Source: Thermoflexus sp035573655 (GTDB lineage: Bacteria; Chloroflexota; Anaerolineae; Thermoflexales; Thermoflexaceae). From it: a stretch of DNA of 15,387 nucleotides. This document shows, piece after piece, positions 1-6,375 of this stretch; the first letter of the stretch is position 1, and the number at the start of each line of letters is the position of its first letter. The position numbers and the translations under genes were made by a program. The DNA lies in contig DATMAC010000086.1 in assembly GCA_035573655.1 (NCBI GenBank), forward strand, positions 1 through 15,387, given 5' to 3'. The notes under the pieces were generated by a model. The model was given only the letters and a program-made list of their open reading frames with translations, was not told the origin of the DNA and made no database searches.

Positions 1-31
1 GGGGTGGGGCCGCCGAAGGCGGCCCCACCCC
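1..31. repeat. Perfect GC-rich palindrome (hairpin B type), copy 1
   Basis: A perfect inverted repeat with 14-base arms (GGGGTGGGGCCGCC and its complement) around the 3-base loop GAA. It starts at the first base of the window, so it may be the right part of a longer element. It lies 16 bases past the stop codon of the minus-strand cinA-like gene and could act as a stem at its mRNA 3' end, but no T-run can be seen on that side. The GCC-GAA-GGC centre is shared with the palindromes at 3499-3597. Confidence 0.8.
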
Positions 32-47
32 GCAAAGAAATCAACTT

Positions 48-575
48 TCAAGTCCCCTGAGGATTCTCAGGAAGCGGCTTTCCCTCCAGTGTAGCCTCCA
101 GAAGCTCCAACGCGGCTTCGACCGCGAGCGCTTTGTTGCCCTGGCGATCGGACCCGCCGAGGATCTGGCGGACCTGGATCCCATGAGGGCTGGCCAAGGC
201 GATGTAGATCCGTCCCACCGGTTGGTTTTCGATCGGATCGGGCCCAGCGACGCCGGTGATCGCAAGGGCGAGATCCGCCTGGAACAGGCGACGGACTCCT
301 TCCGCCATCTCTTGGGCGGTCTCCGCGCTGATGGCCCCAAAGCGGGCCAGGGTCTCCTCGCGAACATGGAGCACGCGGGTTTTGATCTCGTTCCGATAAG
401 CGATCACCCCGCCGAGGAAATAGGCGGAGCTGCCGGGGACGTTCGTCAGTCGGTGGCTGAGCAGACCCCCGGTGCATGACTCCGCGACTGCCAGCCGCCA
501 TCCCAGCGCCCGCAACTTCGCGCCCACCCGGGCGGCTCGATCCTGATTCGGATGTTCCATGTTGAGCTGAAACAC
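48..575 (-). CDS. pncC: CinA C-terminal-domain protein (PncC-type nicotinamide-nucleotide amidohydrolase)
   Basis: This 175-residue protein is a stand-alone CinA C-terminal domain. The family deamidates nicotinamide mononucleotide to nicotinate mononucleotide in pyridine-nucleotide recycling. Seen: the signature ESCTGG at residues 32-37, with S33 the likely nucleophile; GGVIAYRNEIK at 55-65; GAISAET at 80-86; and ITGVAGPDP at 106-114 followed by PVGRIYIALA at 119-128. The usual glycine-rich stretch after GVAGP is replaced by DPIENQ, a modest departure. Its length is normal for the single-domain form, and the N-terminal molybdopterin-binding-like domain of full CinA is absent. I chose the GTG at 575 because AAAGGA lies 5 bases upstream. 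The ATG at 560 has no comparable site. It stands alone, upstream of a palindrome, with a possible promoter near 596-601. The family is secure; the deamidase activity is inferred from homologues. Confidence 0.9.
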   Translation of the reverse strand: MFQLNMEHPNQDRAARVGAKLRALGWRLAVAESCTGGLLSHRLTNVPGSSAYFLGGVIAYRNEIKTRVLHVREETLARFGAISAETAQEMAEGVRRLFQADLALAITGVAGPDPIENQPVGRIYIALASPHGIQVRQILGGSDRQGNKALAVEAALELLEATLEGKPLPENPQGT

Positions 576-580
576 TTGGA

Positions 581-586
581 TCCTTT
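581..586 (-). promoter_or_regulatory. Ribosome binding site deciding the GTG start of the cinA-like gene
   Basis: Read on the minus strand this is AAAGGA, with its last base 5 bases before the GTG at 575-573. No such site precedes the in-frame ATG at 560-558, so the GTG is preferred. Confidence 0.6.
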
Positions 587-595
587 TGGGCAGCG

Positions 596-601
596 ATTAT
601 G
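596..601 (-). promoter_or_regulatory. Possible -10 element for the cinA-like gene
   Basis: Minus-strand CATAAT matches five of six bases of the bacterial -10 consensus and would start a transcript about 15 bases before the GTG codon. The hexamer 17 bases further upstream, TCAGCA, is a poor -35. This is a weak prediction. Confidence 0.25.
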
Positions 602-650
602 CTTTACCCGCTTGAGGCTGCTGAGAACATCCGGGGGAGGGGTCCTCTAT

Positions 651-715
651 CCCTCCCTTTTTTCTCTCCCTCCCCACAGCCCAAAGGGCAATGGGGAGGG
701 GAAAACCCATTGAGG
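651..715. repeat. Two-hairpin element, copy 2 (decayed)
   Basis: CCCTCCCCA (668-676) pairs with TGGGGAGGG (692-700), and GCCC (79-82 of the 600s block, i.e. 679-682) pairs with GGGC (686-689) around an AAA loop, with two mismatched positions between the stems. The same core occurs perfectly at 3499-3547. The similarity extends into the C/T-rich bases before it and the GAAAA..CATT bases after it. It lies in the gap between the acetamidase/formamidase stop and the cinA-like start. There is no T-run on either side, so a normal intrinsic terminator is not indicated. Confidence 0.6.
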
Positions 716-744
716 GTGTGAGGCAGCCTCGGTCAGCCGGACGA

Positions 745-1677
745 TTACTGGAAAATGCTCAAGGGCAGGTAAGCCGTGACGATCCAGTTCGGTTTATCGA
801 CGACCTCGCTGATCTTCAGATCAACCACCACGCTGGCCAGGATATAGGCCTCTTCGCGGCTCATCCGGTACGTATGGGCGATGTGGTCCACCATATACCG
901 CACGGCCTTCTTGGCAGCCACCATGAGGTCGGGGGCGATCCCCGTGGTCGCATAGTAGCCTTTTTCGTCGTATTTAGAGGTCAGCGGTTTTGGACAGAGG
1001 AACTGGGGCTCTTCGATGGAGCGTCCTTTGTGGAGGTGGAATCGAAGCACCGCATACATCGGGGCCTCGATGGCGGTGACGCAGATCTCCCCGTCCCCCT
1101 GCGCAGCATGGGCATCCCCCACGGAGAAGAGAGCCCCTTCTACCTGCACGGGCAGGAAGAGGCGCGCGCCCTTCGTGAGGTGTCGGATGTCCATGTTCCC
1201 GCCGAAGGGTCCGGGCGGCATCACCGGGTGCTCGCCGGGCTCTTTCGGCGCCACGCCCATGGTGCCGCAGAAAGGATCCAGGGGGATGCGGATATCCTCG
1301 CGGAAGAAGGTGTGATCGCCAGGCGAGAGATCCCAGATTTTGAGATAGGGCTGTTCAAACTCTTCAGCCAGCAGCCCGAAGCCGGGGATGATCCCAGTCC
1401 ACCCCCAGCCCTTGGGATGTAGATCCACGATCTCGACTTCCAGGACATCCCCCGGCTGGGCGCCCTTGACATAGAGCGGGCCAGCCAGGGGATAGATGCG
1501 GCTCCAATCCAGACGGGTGAGATCCTCCGCCGTGGAGGCAGGGGTGATCTGGTTGTCGGTCACATCCCGCAGCTCGTAGATCACTGTGTCCCCGGGCTCG
1601 ATCTCGATGACGGGCGGTAGAGTGTTGTTCCACACATAGTGCACGCGGTCGGGGGGGAACAGATGGGTTCGGGACAT
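745..1677 (-). CDS. Acetamidase/formamidase family protein
   Basis: A 310-residue member of the FmdA/AmdA family, which hydrolyses short-chain amides such as formamide or acetamide to ammonia and the acid in the cytoplasm. Seen: GGNMD at 159-163, the signature GDAHAAQGDGE at 187-197 holding the D, H and E expected at the metal site, and the family's conserved tail (ASVVVDLKISEVVD, 281-294). Length is normal. The frame runs open well upstream, but the ATG at 1677 is the start because AGGAGGT lies exactly 5 bases before it and the family similarity begins there. No amide transporter or regulator lies beside it, so the natural substrate cannot be read from context. A role in nitrogen scavenging is inference. 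Confidence 0.93.
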   Translation of the reverse strand: MSRTHLFPPDRVHYVWNNTLPPVIEIEPGDTVIYELRDVTDNQITPASTAEDLTRLDWSRIYPLAGPLYVKGAQPGDVLEVEIVDLHPKGWGWTGIIPGFGLLAEEFEQPYLKIWDLSPGDHTFFREDIRIPLDPFCGTMGVAPKEPGEHPVMPPGPFGGNMDIRHLTKGARLFLPVQVEGALFSVGDAHAAQGDGEICVTAIEAPMYAVLRFHLHKGRSIEEPQFLCPKPLTSKYDEKGYYATTGIAPDLMVAAKKAVRYMVDHIAHTYRMSREEAYILASVVVDLKISEVVDKPNWIVTAYLPLSIFQ

Positions 1678-2020
1678 GGCCCACCTCCTGAAATTGGGTT
1701 CGTGTGGACAGAAGTGGATGCTTGGGATCTGAGGGCGCGTCAAAGGAGCACCCCACCTCCGACGATGTTGGCATCTTACGCCGGGTTCCTTTTCCAGGGC
1801 GACAGGGCTTTTCAAAGTTCTGACAAAGACCGCAGGGGGCGGGGGGCCAAAGGCCCACACCCCAGCCCCGAAAACCCAAAATGTTAGAGCTCTGAAACGC
1901 CCTGCCAGAGCGAAGCTCAATAGAGTTGTCCTCTTTACCCAAAATTATAATAGGGGCCACGGCGCTTGAGGTCTGGTGTGGACGCTGAAGGCGCTTACAC
2001 TCCACAAATTTCATGGACCC
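1678..2020. other. Intergenic region between the acetamidase/formamidase and beta-glycosidase genes
   Basis: 343 bases without a convincing gene. It holds the Shine-Dalgarno site of the acetamidase/formamidase gene at 1683-1689, a decayed GC-rich palindrome at 1835-1878, and an A/T-rich patch at 1941-1951 containing ATTATAAT, which gives a TATAAT hexamer on both strands. No good -35 stands at the right distance on either strand. Confidence 0.6.
1835..1878. repeat. Decayed GC-rich palindrome (hairpin B type), copy 5
   Basis: GGCC (1845-1848) pairs with GGCC (1852-1855) around an AAA loop. Flanking G-runs (1835-1839, 1841-1844) face C-runs (1860-1863, 1866-1869) to give an interrupted stem. 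The bases that follow, CCGAAAACCC, recur after the copy at 4121-4167, and further on both show CTGAAACG, so the similarity is wider than the stem. Confidence 0.45.
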
Positions 2021-3346
2021 TTAGACCCCGAACATTTCCTGGAGCAGTTCTGGGGCATAGCGCGCGATGGTTTCCGAGGTCAGGGCGTTCGCCCGGCAAA
2101 CCTCCGCGTAAAGCTCGGCGCTGGGTCGAGGGCGCCGAGCCTGGGTTTGGGGATCCACCTCGATCAAGCCGAAGCGTAAGGTCCAGCCCTCGGCCCATTC
2201 AAAGTTATCCACCAGAGACCAGTAAAAATACCCCTTCACCGGGACGTTTTGCTGAATAGCCCGCCACATCGCATGGAGGTGGCGGATCAAGAAGCGCGGG
2301 CGCTGGTCATCATCCGCATCGGGGATCCCGTTCTCGGTGATGTAAATCGGCTTGCCGAGGCGGGCGAGCCGCTTCAGCAGACGATATAAGCCCTCCGGGA
2401 AGACCTCCCCATAGTCCCCATCGCTGAGCTCGCCGTGGGGGTTCAGGAAGGTGCGACCGAACATCGTCGCCGGGGAACGCCGATCGAAGGCTGAGAGGCG
2501 TCGGGTGTAGTAATTCAGCCCGATGAAATCGAAGGTCCCCCGAAGCGTCGCCAACGTGCGGAAAGACAGAACCCCAGGCTCCCGGCCGTTTACCATCGCG
2601 TCCAGGACCAAGCCATTGAACATGCGATCGTGCAGGCGGGCGATGAGGCGATCCAGGGGCGAGGCGGGATGAGCGGGTTCGAAGACCACCATGTTGTGGG
2701 CGATCCCAACCTGGGCTTCGGGCTGGATTTCATGAATGGCATAGTAAGCCCGGGCGTGGGCTCGCATCAGATGGCGCAGCACCTGCATCGAGAGGTTGAA
2801 ATCGCGTTTCCCCGGCGGCCATTTCCCTTCGTTCCAACCCATGTAGGCCAAGACGTTGGGCTCGTTGATGGTGCACCAGAGGCGGCAGAGATCCTTCAGC
2901 GCGCCTACCACCCGCCGCACGTACCGCTCGAAGCGGTCGATGGTGACTGGGTTCTCCCAGCTGTCCTGTTCCGCCAGCCAGATCGGGTTGGTGAAATGGT
3001 GAAGGGTCACCATCGGCTCGAGCCCTCGTTCCCTCAGGGCTCGCAGCATCGCCCGATAGCGATCGAGGGCCGCATCGTCAAAGACTCCCTCCTGGGGCTC
3101 GATCCGGCTCCACTCAACGGAGAGCCGGTGGGCGTTTTGGCCCATGGCGGCGGCGCGATCGAAATCCGCCTCCGCGTTGCGCCACCAGTCGCAGGCGTGC
3201 CCCGAACGGTGCCCTTCCCGGATCCGTCCCGGCTCCTGTTCCCAGAGCCACCAGTCATTGCGGGTGTTCTCCCCTTCCACCTGATGGCTCGAGGTTGCCG
3301 TTCCCCATAGAAAGCCCGTTGGGAAATGGAAAGTGAATTTCACCAT
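2021..3346 (-). CDS. Glycoside hydrolase family 1 beta-glycosidase (beta-glucosidase-like)
   Basis: A 441-residue cytoplasmic TIM-barrel enzyme with no signal peptide. It is expected to release glucose, galactose or similar units from beta-linked oligosaccharides by the retaining mechanism. Seen: glycone-binding SSHQVEG at 19-25; TLHHF at 114-118; the acid/base glutamate E162 in TINEP (159-163); GLNYY at 276-280; the nucleophile E338 in ITENG (336-340); and SLVDNFEWAEG at 377-387. Length is normal and all key residues are present. The ATG at 3346 has AGAGGTG 7 bases upstream and the family similarity starts within 10 residues. It appears to be a single-gene unit, and no sugar transporter is visible in the window. 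The sugar specificity cannot be told from sequence alone. Confidence 0.95.
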   Translation of the reverse strand: MVKFTFHFPTGFLWGTATSSHQVEGENTRNDWWLWEQEPGRIREGHRSGHACDWWRNAEADFDRAAAMGQNAHRLSVEWSRIEPQEGVFDDAALDRYRAMLRALRERGLEPMVTLHHFTNPIWLAEQDSWENPVTIDRFERYVRRVVGALKDLCRLWCTINEPNVLAYMGWNEGKWPPGKRDFNLSMQVLRHLMRAHARAYYAIHEIQPEAQVGIAHNMVVFEPAHPASPLDRLIARLHDRMFNGLVLDAMVNGREPGVLSFRTLATLRGTFDFIGLNYYTRRLSAFDRRSPATMFGRTFLNPHGELSDGDYGEVFPEGLYRLLKRLARLGKPIYITENGIPDADDDQRPRFLIRHLHAMWRAIQQNVPVKGYFYWSLVDNFEWAEGWTLRFGLIEVDPQTQARRPRPSAELYAEVCRANALTSETIARYAPELLQEMFGV

Positions 3347-3498
3347 CCGCAGGCACCTCTTTTTAGGAGTTCAACATCCCCTGAGACCATTTTATCCCTC
3401 CTCCCCATGGCCTTTGGGATTCGCTTCCCTAAGAGAGTGTCTGAAAACTTGCTCTGGGTAACAATCCACCCTGTCAGTAGGGAAGGGCCCCACCCCCC

Positions 3499-3547
3499 TT
3501 TCTCCTCCCTCCCCACGGCCCGAAGGGCCGTGGGGAGGGAGGAGAAA
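3499..3547. repeat. Perfect 23-bp-stem hairpin A of the two-hairpin element, copy 3
   Basis: Arms 3499-3521 and 3525-3547 pair without a mismatch around the loop GAA. The core is CCCTCCCCACGGCCC and its complement. The arms end in TTT on one side and AAA on the other, so there is no unpaired T-run after the stem on either strand, which argues against a simple intrinsic terminator. This is the best-preserved copy; related sequences are at 651-715 and 4064-4106. Confidence 0.85.
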
Positions 3548-3552
3548 AGCTA

Positions 3553-3597
3553 TTTGGGGGCGAGCCGGGCGCCGAAGGCGCCCGGCTCGCCCCCAAA
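3553..3597. repeat. Perfect 21-bp-stem hairpin B of the two-hairpin element, copy 3
   Basis: Arms 3553-3573 and 3577-3597 pair without a mismatch around the loop GAA. The centre is GGGCGCC-GAA-GGCGCCC. It stands only 5 bases after hairpin A, and the two look like halves of one composite element. Related sequences are at 1-31, 1835-1878 and 4121-4167. Confidence 0.85.
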
Positions 3598-3739
3598 GCC
3601 CCCAAGCTGAATTGCTACGTTACTTTACTTTCTGCCTGCAGTTTTGAGGAGGGAGGAAGGGAAGGCCTTACCATGAGAAAACCCATCGCTTGCGATCCTC
3701 CATCAACTTGCCCACAATGGATCACACCGAAGACAAGGG

Positions 3740-3744
3740 GGAGG
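3740..3744 (+). promoter_or_regulatory. Ribosome binding site deciding the start of the small membrane protein
   Basis: GGAGG within GGGGGAGGA, 5 bases before the ATG at 3750. The in-frame ATG at 3717 has no such site. Confidence 0.7.
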
Positions 3745-3749
3745 ATCTC

Positions 3750-3962
3750 ATGCTACCGCCTTCCCGGGTGCGTTGGATTCGGATTTTCCTGGCCGGATTG
3801 ATCGGTTCGGCGGCCGGGTGGACCGTGGCCACCGCGATGTTGTTGGCCTTCACGGCCAGAGGGCCGCTCCCCGCCGGGGGCGACCTTCTGATCCCCGCCA
3901 CCTCCATCAGCGCTGCCCTCCTAGCCGCCTGGCTGGCCTGGGTCAACTGGGGCGAATCGTGA
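3750..3962 (+). CDS. Small two-helix membrane protein of unknown function
   Basis: A predicted 70-residue protein with two hydrophobic segments, about residues 10-34 and 46-67, joined by a short loop holding G, P and D. Arginines at 6, 8 and 11 before the first segment suggest that both ends face the cytoplasm. The start is set by GGAGG 5 bases upstream. The reading frame extends further upstream, but without a ribosome site. I recognise no family. It lies upstream of the glycerophosphodiester phosphodiesterase gene, with a 259-base gap containing a decayed palindrome, so shared transcription is uncertain. The good ribosome site and membrane-like composition support it as a real gene, but a protein this small without a known family is not certain. 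Confidence 0.65.
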   Translation: MLPPSRVRWIRIFLAGLIGSAAGWTVATAMLLAFTARGPLPAGGDLLIPATSISAALLAAWLAWVNWGES

Positions 3963-4063
3963 GGGCGAGGGGTAGCAACGCCCGCACGCCGTTTGGTGCC
4001 CATCGGCCCAAAAGATGGCTTGCGCGCTCCTCTAGTTTTGTAGGCATGGAGGACGTGAATGGC

Positions 4064-4106
4064 CTTCCCCTCTCCCTGCGGCCCAAGGAGCTGCGAGGAG
4101 AGGGAA
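4064..4106. repeat. Two-hairpin element, copy 4, hairpin A half (decayed)
   Basis: An imperfect inverted repeat. CTTCCC (4064-4069) and TCTCC (4071-4075) face GGAGAGGGAAG near 4096-4106, with a bulged C and several wobble or mismatched pairs toward a CCCAAGG centre. Its order and spacing relative to the following half at 4121-4167 match the intact copy at 3499-3597. Confidence 0.5.
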
Positions 4107-4120
4107 GAAAAAATCGTTCA

Positions 4121-4167
4121 GGGGCTGGGCCGGGAGCTGAAGGCCTCCGGATCAGCCTCCGAAAACC
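4121..4167. repeat. Two-hairpin element, copy 4, hairpin B half (decayed)
   Basis: The stretch GGGGCTGGGCCGGGAGC-TGAA-GGCCTCCGG and onward is a degraded palindrome. It is preceded by GAAAAA and TTC, as the intact copy's B half is preceded by GAAAA and TTT. It ends in CCTCCGAAAACCC, close to the CCCCGAAAACCC at the end of the copy near 1866-1877. Confidence 0.45.
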
Positions 4168-4221
4168 CTCAATTCATAACGCTATGGGGCTGAAACGTCG
4201 AGACCTCGAGGGGGATTCCCG

Positions 4222-4980
4222 ATGGCCTTTTTCCGAACGGATCGCCCGCTCAACCTGGCGCATCGAGGGGCCAACCGGGTCGCCCCGGAGAACACCCTGA
4301 CGGCCTTCCGCCTGGCGCTGGAGCTGGGTGCCGATGGTTTCGAGCTGGATGTTCACCTGTCCCGCGACGGGGTTCCCGTCGTGCTTCACGACGCCGATCT
4401 CCATCGGACCACGGACGGTTCCGGGCGGGTTTGGGAGAAGACGGTCGCAGCGTTGAAGGCCCTGGACGCCGGCGCATGGTTCGATCCTCGCTTTGCGGGC
4501 GAGCGGATCCCCACGCTGGATGAGGTCTTTGAGGCCTTTGGGGATCGGGTTCGCTACAATATCGAGTTGAAGGCGTTCCGGGATGGGGGGAGGGCATTGG
4601 TCCGGGCGGTGGTGGAGCGCGTTCGCCGGTATGGTCTGTCGGAGCGGGTGTTGCTTTCTTCGTTCAATCCGTTGGCCCTGCGCTGGGCCTGGCGCCTGGC
4701 GCCCGAGATCCCCCGGGGGCTCCTGGTGGGCCCCGATCTCCCGCTCCCCTTGCGTCGGGCCTGGCTGGCTTTTCTGGCCCCCCATCAGGCCCGCCACCTG
4801 CATTTCTCGATGATCGATGAGCGCACCGTTCGTTGGTGCCGGCAGCGCGGATACGCGATGGTGGCATGGACCGTGAACGAAGCGGAGGAGGCACGGCGCC
4901 TGATCCGCTTGGGGATCGAAGCGATCATCACCGATGAGCCGGAGGGTCTCGTGCGGATCCTGAAACAGGAATGCGGGTGA
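4222..4980 (+). CDS. Glycerophosphodiester phosphodiesterase
   Basis: A 252-residue GDPD-family TIM-barrel enzyme that splits glycerophosphodiesters (deacylated phospholipid headgroups) into glycerol-3-phosphate and an alcohol. Seen: HRG at 14-16 and PENT at 22-25; the metal-binding pair E41 and D43 (FELDVHLSRDG, 40-50); HD at 56-57, with H56 the expected general acid; NIELK at 113-117; WTVN at 216-219; and TDEP at 237-240. Length is typical of bacterial GDPDs and no signal peptide is visible, so it is probably cytoplasmic. A G-rich site (AGGGGG, 7 bases before the ATG) supports the start. It converges with cobU, whose stop lies 26 bases away. The substrate headgroup cannot be told from sequence. 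Confidence 0.93.
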   Translation: MAFFRTDRPLNLAHRGANRVAPENTLTAFRLALELGADGFELDVHLSRDGVPVVLHDADLHRTTDGSGRVWEKTVAALKALDAGAWFDPRFAGERIPTLDEVFEAFGDRVRYNIELKAFRDGGRALVRAVVERVRRYGLSERVLLSSFNPLALRWAWRLAPEIPRGLLVGPDLPLPLRRAWLAFLAPHQARHLHFSMIDERTVRWCRQRGYAMVAWTVNEAEEARRLIRLGIEAIITDEPEGLVRILKQECG

Positions 4981-5005
4981 AGCCCGAGAGGGTTTTGCCG
5001 TGTGT

Positions 5006-5617
5006 TTAGAGAGGGGATCGATCGTCCATTCCGGCGGTCTTGTCAAGGTCCGGTTTGGAAGGGTCCCCCCTCGGTCCCTTCACCTCCAGGGGGATTCCTG
5101 CCACCATGAGAACCACCCGGTCGGATCGGGCGGCCAGCCACTGATTCGCCCGTCCCAGAACGTCCCGGTAGACACGCCCCATGGGGTAAGGGGGGACCAG
5201 CCCCATTCCCACTTCATTGGAAACGACGATGAGCTGGGCCTCCCGTGTCCTGCAGACCTTCAGGAGGGCCTCCAGTTCCTCCACGACCCGTGCTTCCAAA
5301 CGGTCGGCTGTTGCCCCTTCGCCTTCGTCCATCATCAGGTTGGAGACCAACATGGTCAGGCAATCCAGCAACACCACCTCACCCCCGGCAATAGTAGCCT
5401 CCAGCGCTGGCCCGATGTTCATCGGGATCTCCAGCGTGCGCCAATGAGTGGGGCGGGCGGCCCGATGGCGGGCGATCCGCTCGGCCATCTCCTCATCCCC
5501 CGCTGTCGCCGTCGCCACGTAGAGGACCGGCCTGCCGGATTCCTCGGCCAGCCGCTGGGCGTAGGCGCTCTTCCCGCTCCGGGCACCGCCTATAACCAGA
5601 GTCACATGGACGTTCAA
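5006..5617 (-). CDS. cobU: Bifunctional adenosylcobinamide kinase / adenosylcobinamide-phosphate guanylyltransferase
   Basis: A 203-residue CobU/CobP homologue. It phosphorylates adenosylcobinamide and then transfers GMP to give adenosylcobinamide-GDP, the activated half for nucleotide-loop assembly. Seen: the P-loop GGARSGKS at 10-17; YVATATAGDEEM at 33-44; RIARHRA at 48-53, where H51 fits the guanylylated histidine of the Salmonella enzyme; LLDCLTMLVSNLM at 83-95; VVSNEVGMGLVP at 131-142; and RVYRDVLGRANQWLA at 148-162. The start is the TTG at 5617, overlapping the cbiR stop by 4 bases, with GAGGGAG 8 bases upstream. A GTG at 5605 is the alternative. It is the last gene of a four-gene cobamide operon, so translation is probably coupled to cbiR. 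Its second activity can use cobinamide-phosphate, the product expected from CbiR. Confidence 0.95.
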   Translation of the reverse strand: MNVHVTLVIGGARSGKSAYAQRLAEESGRPVLYVATATAGDEEMAERIARHRAARPTHWRTLEIPMNIGPALEATIAGGEVVLLDCLTMLVSNLMMDEGEGATADRLEARVVEELEALLKVCRTREAQLIVVSNEVGMGLVPPYPMGRVYRDVLGRANQWLAARSDRVVLMVAGIPLEVKGPRGDPSKPDLDKTAGMDDRSPL

Positions 5618-6375
5618 TGGTCCAACTCCCTCAGCAAATCTCGGATCCGTCTCCAGGATGAGAAGAAGTCCTCGACCGAGAAGACCTCCAAAGTGACTAC
5701 ACCTTTATACCGCTGGCGGATCAGCTCCTCCAGGACGGCGCGGAGGGCGTGGCTGGGAACCCAGGTGAGGGATTCGTGGTCCCGTTGATTCACCCCGTGC
5801 AGGTGAATGACCCGTGTCCACCCCAGATAGGCCCTCAGGGCTGGAAGCGGATCCACCTTCGCCCGCCAGAGATGTCCGACATCCAGGCAGAGGCGGGCAC
5901 GCGCTTGTTCCATAATCGGGATGAGATGTTCTAGAGGACAGTTCTCCAGGTTCTCCAAGGCCAGCAGGCTCGGATCTCCGGTCTCCTCGGCCAGGATCTC
6001 CAGGGCGCGCAGGCACATTTCCCGCCAGCGGTCCTGCCCTTGGGTCTCTTCCGGATAAAGATGGACAATGTAGGCCCACGGGTTCAGAGGGCGGGTGCTC
6101 CGGATGATCCGACGGGCCTTTTCCACCGACGACGCCCAAGCTTCCCCTTCGGCCCCCAGCCGCAGATCCAAGGGCAGGTGCACGGTGTAACTGAGCTTAT
6201 GGCGGTCGGCGATTTCCCGTAGCCTGATGACGGTCCTGGCATCCGGCAGATTGCTGGCTTCATCGACCTCGAAGAGCACCAGCTCTATATCTTCGACCAT
6301 CCCCGCCAGTCGTTCCACGTTCGGCAGAACGTCTGCCGGGTAAACGTAAGAAGTAGAACCCAAGCGGAAGTTCAT
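5614..6375 (-). CDS. cbiR: Cobamide remodelling phosphodiesterase CbiR (AP endonuclease/xylose isomerase-like TIM barrel)
   Basis: A 253-residue protein of the AP endonuclease 2/xylose isomerase-like superfamily. I recognise its N-terminus (LGSTSYVYPADVLPNVERLA, 5-24; IELVLFE, 30-36) as that of CbiR, the enzyme shown in Akkermansia muciniphila to start cobamide remodelling by cutting the phosphoribosyl bond of the nucleotide loop. Candidate metal and catalytic residues on barrel strands are E36, H66 (TVHLP), H105 (IVHLYP), E141 (LALENL), D165 and H168 (CLDVGH), H191 and H193 (VIHLHG), H209 and E230 (TLEVF). Its position supports this: its ATG overlaps the cobS stop by 4 bases (ATGA) and its stop overlaps the cobU start by 4 bases. 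A general sugar-phosphate isomerase or endonuclease is the fallback reading, but the gene context makes it unlikely. Activity here is inferred from family and context. Confidence 0.87.
   Translation of the reverse strand: MNFRLGSTSYVYPADVLPNVERLAGMVEDIELVLFEVDEASNLPDARTVIRLREIADRHKLSYTVHLPLDLRLGAEGEAWASSVEKARRIIRSTRPLNPWAYIVHLYPEETQGQDRWREMCLRALEILAEETGDPSLLALENLENCPLEHLIPIMEQARARLCLDVGHLWRAKVDPLPALRAYLGWTRVIHLHGVNQRDHESLTWVPSHALRAVLEELIRQRYKGVVTLEVFSVEDFFSSWRRIRDLLRELDH
5626..5632 (-). promoter_or_regulatory. Ribosome binding site supporting the TTG start of cobU
   Basis: Minus-strand GAGGGAG, 8 bases before the TTG at 5617-5615, lying inside the end of cbiR. It supports the TTG over the in-frame GTG at 5605. 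Confidence 0.6.

Larger units (their letters stand above)
3347..3749. other. Intergenic region between divergent beta-glycosidase and small membrane protein genes
   Basis: 403 bases between divergent genes. It contains the beta-glycosidase ribosome binding site (about 3353-3360), a minus-strand TAAAAT in the 3386-3396 area that could be a -10 but lacks a matching -35, and two perfect tandem hairpins at 3499-3547 and 3553-3597. The following T-rich stretch reaches to about 3635. I see no gene here. Confidence 0.6.

Noticed and set aside
183..479. Long open frame on the plus strand opposite the cinA-like gene, and similar long frames opposite GH1, cobT, the isomerase, lpdA and aconitase
   Set aside because: In GC-rich DNA the reverse strand of a real gene is often open. 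These have no ribosome site and no family signature, and the genes opposite them have complete motifs.
668..700. Palindrome as intrinsic terminator of the acetamidase/formamidase gene
   Set aside because: On the minus strand the stem is followed by an A/G-rich run rather than T-rich sequence, so the usual signal is missing.
1941..1951. ATTATAAT giving TATAAT on both strands, a possible bidirectional promoter
   Set aside because: Neither strand has a good -35 at 16-18 bases, and no plus-strand gene follows. Reported only in the intergenic description.
4981..5005. CCC-GAGA-GGG-TTTT between the GDPD and cobU stops as a terminator
   Set aside because: The stem is only 3 bp, too weak to call.
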